From assembly GCA_028023455.1 (NCBI GenBank), contig JAQFVV010006842.1:62001-126000 (forward strand): 64,000 nt of DNA, written 5' to 3'. Below, one piece after another: positions 58,170 to 64,000 of this stretch (positions within the stretch are counted from its first letter, which is position 1; every line of letters begins with the position of its first letter). The DNA comes from Epiperipatus broadwayi (Eukaryota; Onychophora; Udeonychophora; Euonychophora; Peripatidae). The position numbers were made by a program, and so were the translations under genes. The notes below the pieces were generated by a model. That model saw only the letters and a list, made by a program, of their open reading frames with translations. It made no database searches and was not told the DNA's origin.

Positions 58170-58800
58170 CAGTATTCTTGATAATGAATCAGCATAACCA
58201 ATTTCTTTCCCCAGCTTATGTATGAGTTCAAAATCCACAGGATGCCAATATATTTATTTATCTAATCATTCACTGACTGGCATGATCCAAAGTCCAGTCC
58301 TACTATTCTCAACAAAGGTCTATAGTGAAATTGCTAAAACATTCTTATCTACGTCTATAGTTCTTTTCATCCACAATTCTGGACGCATACATAATTGAAC
58401 ATTCAACTCCATATACTCTATGTGAAATAAGAGCTCCAATTTCAAATTTGGATGCATCAGTTGTCATGATTACTTCTTGATTATTTCTATAATGGAAAAT
58501 TAGTTGATTTGACATTAATAAGTCTTTAACTTTATTAAATACTATGTCTTGCTTAAATCCTTACTGTTTTTTTAGCAATCATATAAAGGCACTGCTATGT
58601 GTGATTTTCCTTTCAAGAAAGCAATTTTTTTAAAGTAAATTCACAAACACTTGAAAATTCTTTTGGTTTAGATGCATCCTTAACAGGTTTTACTTTTTCT
58701 GCATTCAGATATTTTTCTTTGTTATTAATAACAGGTCATAAACCTTTATTTCTGTAGTGGACCAAATACACTTCATGGCATTTAGCTGTGCACCAAAAAT
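58170..58800 (-). pseudogene. Ty3/Gypsy RT end and RNase H remnant
   Basis: Minus strand: INNKEKYLNAEKVKPVKDAS then KPKEFSSVCEFT (the stretch after the RT palm, cf. …KVEAI…AP.P…ELRSFLG), then the RNase H-like region with TTDASKFEIGALISH (catalytic Asp in DAS), later HPVDFELIHKLGKEIGYADS then LSRI (the IGYADSLSR motif at the end of the RNase H/tether region). Stops are frequent. Confidence 0.75.
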
Positions 58801-59634
58801 TTCTAATATGGCACTTTTGTTTATACATTTAGTTCACCTTCAGTTTCATTGTTTATGTATACATTTGGTTCACATTTCAGTGGCTTATCAAAATCCTTCC
58901 ATACCTTATAGCAGGCCATCCATTTTATCTTGGAATATATTGGTTATTCCACATGGAAATTTATTATGCTTAAATAATTCCAAGCGAGTATTAATTATTA
59001 TGAGTTCAGCTGTTCTTATTAGTAGAATCTGATGGAATGTGTTTTTTCAACTTTGATTTGCAAATCAAAAGGAACTTTATGTGGTCTACAAATTACAGAC
59101 TGTTTATTCTCCAATAATTCTATACAAATTGGCTGAGTGTAGAAACTTTCTCTGACTCCTACCTACAGCTGTGCTTTTTTTATTATTTTTATCCTGATCC
59201 CTAATCATGTACATCAATTTTGGTCGAAAGACTTAAATCTCTTGCCATAATATATAAAGATAGAATTCTAACTCTCGAGTTTTATCTTCACTGGCACAGT
59301 TGCTATCCCTCATATTTCTATCAAATTTCCATTTATATCAGTCACTACTGCATTAGTTTTTTTCTATTGGTATATTTCTCTTATATTTCCTTATGATAAT
59401 TGATTAATTAATCTGTGACATAAGAGATATGCCAAAACCACTGTCAAATTTCATTCTTTCCTTCCATTCACAGATGTGAACATCCAATCAAATATGAGTA
59501 TTATCAATATTGTTTGTCTTTTGACATCAGTTTTTCTTTTGCTGATCTTTCCCCTCAATTTAGTCTGGCAGTACTTTAATTTTGCTCATTCTCTGCTTGT
59601 TAAAACAAACTCGCAACAAGAATCCTTCAATCTC

Positions 59635-59940
59635 ATAAGTATGGCACCAGACTTTTTAAATTTACCCTTTTTTATATGCCTTTATGACCACAATAATAGC
59701 ATATATAGACTTTACCATTAATCTTACACTTCTTAATCTCAGCTTTCATTTTATTTAGCTATTTTTTTTACCTCCATCTTATTCTGGAATTCTGCTGCAT
59801 TTTCTAGCATGATTTCATAGGCTATACTTTTCTCAATGATAGAGTTGAATGTTAATTCAATTTCACTCAGTAGTATTTGTCTGAGCTTGCTGTCAGTCAT
59901 ATTCCACAATAATTGGTCAAAAAACAGGTCATATTCCACA
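59635..59940 (-). pseudogene. Ty3/Gypsy gag C-terminal remnant
   Basis: Minus-strand frame 59751-59939 (62 codons): FDQLLWNMTDSKLRQILLSE then IELTFNSIIEKSIAYEI, matching the common Gag pattern …G(L/I)…I…LL(S/T)E…LTF..A…A…E. In the following 110 bases a zinc-knuckle trace, CYYCGHKG, appears after a frame change. The nearly identical repeats of GACCTGTTTCTTGACCAAT (complement, about 59914-59960) suggest a small tandem duplication before the frame. Confidence 0.75.
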
Positions 59941-60489
59941 ATAATTGGTCAAGAAACAGGTCACCCAATTCTCTACCAAAGTTGCCCTCTTTAGTAAGCA
60001 TACACAATCACACATCACAATCCTGAACTGTTTCACATGGTACCTGGTTTCTGTTCTAAACTGAAGATGTGCCACCAAGTTAGATGTTGCAGGATTAAAA
60101 TGCATTCTTAATTTTTCTTTTAACTTTTGGTAAGGTTCTTCCTCTGGAATTTTTGAGTCACATAGTCAATTAGCCACTTGTGTGCATCTTTACAAGCCAT
60201 CCACATCAACATCGCTACTCTAAGCTTGTCATTCACTATCATTAATAAGCAAAAATCTCTCTACATATGCAATGTAGATTTGCCATCCTGTTGCATTGCT
60301 TACATCAAACTCACTAACAGAGTTATTTGAAGTCCCATTGTTTTTCTTTTTATTAATTTCTAGCTGTTGCTTCTTCCTTACACAGCTCTATTGAAGTGTC
60401 AAGCTCAACTAAGCTGTGATATACACCAGTCAACCATCTTCCTTCTTCACCCAGATTTCTCTGAGTTCCAATTGAGCCAATCTCCTATA

Positions 60490-61039
60490 TACAGGCATTA
60501 AGCCTATGTATCAGTAATTGTGATCTTGAATAAAACTCAACTCTATGATGAAAATGTAACAAAGTTTATTAACTTGGCATGAACAAGCAAATATATATTT
60601 CAAACTTTGTTACAAATATTCTTACCAATCTTCTCACAGTAATTGTACTTCATCAAACATTAGGTTAGATTTAATATATCAATTGTGTAACTACTCAGCA
60701 TACATCTTTCTTTATGTGCAGATATTATCCATACCTCATTTTTTAGTATGTGCACTGTTTCACCTCTCTGAATCCATTACCATCTCTCACTTTGTTTACT
60801 ATTATTATGGACTATTGTAATGCACACTGTTACATACACAGATAATTTCTAGTTTTTATTTATTATACCTTGAATAATCTGTATAATTAATGTACATTTT
60901 CATAATCATACTCAAATGCCTATTCTGCATTCACCAATTTTTTAGTGCATTAACAATGTGAAAAATTATTCAAATTCTTGTCTGACAAGCTATTACAAAC
61001 AAACACACATACAATGTTATTATTTTGTCAGACAGTACA
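60490..61039 (-). repeat. 5' LTR of Ty3/Gypsy element
   Basis: On the minus strand it begins TGTACTGTCTGACAAAATAA at 61039 and is homologous to the 3' LTR down to about 60640; the remaining part to about 60490 is inferred from the expected position of the primer binding site. The LTRs are much diverged from each other, which indicates an old insertion. Confidence 0.65.
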
Positions 61040-63340
61040 ATTTCATAATCCACAGTCATTTTTCTTAAAACAATTTACAGTTACAATGATCTTATCTTTC
61101 ACTGCAGGTAAAATAATGTTCATAAGAATTTTAACCAAAATTAATTGAGTAAATATATTTCAGCTAACGTACCCATTTTTAAAAGTTATTAGTAATGAAA
61201 TTTGTTACTCTATAAGATTAAAGTATGTTTGATTATGCATTGTACTGAATAAAAATGGAATGTTTTTGCTTTTGTAGCTAGCTATTAACCATGAAATTCT
61301 TCTTTGCTTTGGATATGTCACAAATGAAATAACTGATTGTCTTTCAAGAATACAGGTTAAACATTAGACAAGTACATTAATGCTATTTTAATTCTTTCAA
61401 AAGGATATTATACACAGCATAATGAATAAATACTGTACAGTATATTTTTAGCATAAATGTTGCCATGACATAGCTTTAATGAAAACACTATCTTATGATG
61501 TCATCAATCTTATAAAATGGGACTACACAATTTTTTTAAACGATCTGTAGGAATACATGACTGTAAATCAAATAGTAGTTACAAATTATGATAGCTGTGG
61601 CAAATCCTTGGATAAAGGTCTGTTATATTCCAGGACAAAGACATAGATTAATAACAGCGTTTTTCTTTATATGTTACATTTTTTGCTTGAAGGCTGTTAT
61701 AAATATTTAAATTTATAAGATTTTATGGTTAAATATTAACACTTAATTGGTGATAATATTTGCCATTTTTGCTCCCTTTCTCATTATTTATTATAGCACA
61801 CTATCTTACATTTTGAATCACATATCAAATTTTATTGATATTCTATCTTTTGAACTATTATACATTATAATGCTTTATATTAGGCTAAAAAATAACCAAA
61901 AAAAAAAAAAAAACAATTTCCCTATAATTAGCCACCTCTCACACTTCGACTTTTCTATTCACTTAATGTAGATATTTTAACATTCTTCTTTGTATCCTAA
62001 TTTATCATTGTGACAACCTCCACATTAAATTCTTTTTCTATGAATATATAATTTAAAATTTGACAAAATAATTATTATTCCTTTTACACTGAAATATTCT
62101 GAAAAGAATGTCGACCTCCATATAAATTCAGAAATATTCTTTTTGTCTATATCTTTTGATTTATAGAACCAACCACCCATTTGTTTTACACATGAATAAT
62201 TTGTAACGTTGACATTAAACATGAGTCTATATATTTGAAACTCTAACCTACATAGTAGTGTTCAAAATTTTTTTTTAAAAAAATTGATTTATTTAAAAAT
62301 ACCAGTTATAATAACTTTTTGTTTGGTAAAATTAATTAAAATAATTTTATTTAATTTCTTTAAATTCTAGTTAAAATACGAAGTCTGTACTTAAGTTTTA
62401 CCAGCAAAGTAAACTGCTTTTATTAAAGCCATTCTTACTTCTATAACAAAAGATATTTATTTCGTCAATATAAGCTAAAATTATATACCATGCACACACT
62501 TTATTTTTCAAAAAATATTTAACAGTGATTGACAAGATTATTTGCAACTCTAATAAAAATAAATAAATAAAATTTCTTGAACTGGAAAATACATTTTTCC
62601 AAGAACTTATTTTTCTTTTTATCTTGATGCAGTAGAATTAGTGGTGAAAGAGTGAACCGGTGAAGGGAGGCATTGATGTTTTGACATTGTCGTAATCATT
62701 TTAACGGCTATTTACATATTAGTAATTAAACATAAATGAGACAAATTGATTTTGTATGCAAATCAAACCAGTATGGAATATGCTAATGGTGTTGTTCTTT
62801 CAAGTCTTGTTCCGATAACTTCAATAGTCTATAGTTATTTCCCTAATGACTTTATTTGACAATTAACTCTTGGCAGTGGCTCGTAGAAGTTTAAACAGAT
62901 GGAAAGTTCAACCTTCAAAATCACCTCCAGCAATATCTAGTTTTCTTATTGAAATAATTTATATCTTTAAACAGAAAAAAAAAAAAAAACGTAATTAAAA
63001 AACCATTTCTTTTGTTAAATAATTAATTCACACTATTTCGTTTTTAATTAATCATTAGAGAGAGAGAGAGAGAGGAAACTAGTTACAAATTAAAAACATA
63101 TACAGAACACATCTATTTAAAAATAATTTTGTATAGTATACCTATATACAGAATTTATAAATAAATTTGTATGCATATACGCAGAAAAAAATTTCAAATA
63201 CATTCAAAAAATCCATATATTCTATATAAGATGAAAGTCTAGATGGAAAATTTGCTAAACTTAATTTTTTAAAATAGTTTCACAATAAAATTACCGTAAA
63301 TATTTAAATTAATACACTGTACAGGCTTACACACACCTGC
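61040..63340. other. No recognised gene
   Basis: A+T-rich. It contains a short (GA)n run at 63057-63074 and A-runs at about 61899-61913 and 62975-62989. Open frames are under 75 codons without motifs. Confidence 0.5.
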
Positions 63341-63354
63341 ACAAATATAATGTA

Positions 63355-63960
63355 ATATAAGGGATTCGAACTCAGACTTTCACACAACCCTCAACTTTCC
63401 ATGCCATCTCATATTGCTGACCCACCTGATCACACACATGTTGAAAAGATAAATAATCATCAATAGTGGTATTTCGTGCTAAACCAGCACTCATCAGTTG
63501 GTCCACCTTATCATCTCCCACACATATATATATAATCAGTGCTCAGTTTATATTAAGATAGCAAATCTTCATACTTTAACAGACAGGTTTCAGTCCCCTA
63601 CAACTCTTCAGTCATCCATACCATTGAAAATCTGATGATGGAAAGTCCAAATCCCATGCTGATGCCAATATTATAGCCATGCCTCTGTATGAAGATTTTC
63701 TATCTTAATATAAACTGAGCACTGATTATATATATACGTACAGGAGATGATAATCTGGACCAAATGATGAGTGCTGTTTTCTATTGGTGATTATTTATCT
63801 TTTCTACATGTATGTGGTCATGTGTATCAGTAGTATGAGATAGTATGGATAGTTGATAGGTGCTTGAAAGTCTGAATTCAAATTCCCTATATTTACAATT
63901 AGGCTCCAGGTATTTGAAGAGTGCCTGTATTTCAAATATTTATATCATAATTCTGTTAAA
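63355..63960. mobile_element. R1 inverted dimer
   Basis: A minus-strand R1 (63355 to about 63675) is joined to a plus-strand R1 (about 63676-63960). The left unit includes the tRNA-like 3' part (CTGAGTTCGAATCCC on the minus strand, a consensus B box), the hammerhead and part of the body. The right unit lost most of its hammerhead (ATGATGAGTGCTG then deletion). Arms pair over more than 200 bp. Confidence 0.75.
63449..63517 (-). ncRNA. Hammerhead ribozyme in R1 with undeaminated CpG
   Basis: Minus strand: CTGATGA (complement 63491-63497), stem II GTGCT-GGTTT-AGCAC (five pairs, including the canonical G-C closing pair), GAAA (complement 63472-63475). It is the only copy in the window with CACGAAA; other copies have CATGAAA or CACAAAA, which are the two possible deamination products of this CpG. 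Sequence after GAAA (TACCACTA then TTGA) differs from the consensus, and stem I is weakened. Confidence 0.75.
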
Positions 63961-64000
63961 TCAATGGATGACATTCTTTTGAATAATGGTATAAAAATTC

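Larger units (their letters stand above)
56082..61039 (-). mobile_element. Degenerate Ty3/Gypsy LTR retrotransposon with both LTRs
   Basis: The minus-strand order is 5' LTR (about 60490-61039), gag, protease-like, RT/RNase H, integrase, polypurine tract, 3' LTR. Every domain is interrupted by stops and frameshifts, so it is an old, inactive copy. The gag-to-integrase order with RNase H before integrase is that of Ty3/Gypsy. I find no envelope-like frame. The sequence downstream of the 5' LTR (TTGGCTCAATTGGAAC near 60470-60490, minus strand) looks like a primer binding site region, but I cannot match a tRNA. Confidence 0.8.

Overview
This is a strongly A+T-rich stretch of an animal nuclear genome in which I can recognise no host protein-coding gene and no functional tRNA or rRNA gene. 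Everything identifiable is mobile DNA at various stages of decay. The mix of Penelope-like elements (PLEs) with GIY-YIG domains, a Ty3/Gypsy element, an RTE-like LINE, hAT and pogo/Tigger-like DNA elements and tRNA-derived SINEs points to a metazoan, probably an invertebrate. I cannot name a phylum from sequence alone. CpG-to-TpG/CpA differences between repeat copies suggest germline CpG methylation. A 500-base N gap and a stretch matching the end of an Illumina adapter inside one PLE copy show that this is a short-read draft assembly.

The most interesting signal is a dispersed family, here called R1, with about twenty copies or fragments across the window. On one strand R1 carries a hammerhead ribozyme: CTGATGA, a 5-bp stem II, GAAA, a very short stem III, and a cleavage site followed by a two-part stem I. 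Stem I is supported by paired changes between copies. About 100-150 bp beyond the ribozyme lies a tRNA-like segment with a pol III B-box-like sequence. R1 occurs as single copies, as head-to-tail tandem units of about 450-460 bp ribozyme to ribozyme, and as inverted dimers. Several copies are flanked by 12-16 bp target-site duplications. The combination resembles the hammerhead-bearing retroposons known from schistosomes, newts and metazoan retrozymes.

PLEs occur at four loci (4.9-6.3, 27.1-31.6, 49.6-51.3 and 54.9-55.7 kb) and belong to clearly different families. Three of the four are inverted dimers with 3' ends outward and 5'-truncated ends abutting. The 27-31.6 kb locus holds a nearly complete PLE (RT with YVDD, then GIY-YIG) and appears to have inserted as one unit into a (TA)n tract. 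R1 inverted dimers share this topology, which suggests that R1 uses PLE machinery.

Layout: 0-4.9 kb nothing recognised; 4.9-6.3 PLE pair; 6.5-9.6 R1, R2 and foldback repeats; 9.6-11.1 nothing; 11.2-15.5 M1 MITEs, a Tigger-like element, an R1 tandem and a tRNA-SINE array; 15.6-15.9 purine tract; 16.4-20.8 R1 and two hAT elements; 21.2-22.8 a second Tigger-like element and a 329-bp insertion with a 17-bp duplication; 23.1-25.1 hairpins and a LINE 3' end; 25.8-26.2 R1 dimer; 27.1-31.6 PLE dimer; 32-38.8 foldbacks, R1 and a palindrome; 39.1-39.6 twin-primed LINE; 40.5-45.6 SINEs, hairpins and the gap; 46.5-49.3 two Tigger-like elements, one with a nested LINE tail; 49.6-51.3 PLE pair; 52-53.2 R2 palindrome; 54.9-56.1 PLE fragment and R1; 56.1-61.0 a degenerate Ty3/Gypsy element with both LTRs; 61-63.3 nothing; 63.4-64 R1 dimer.
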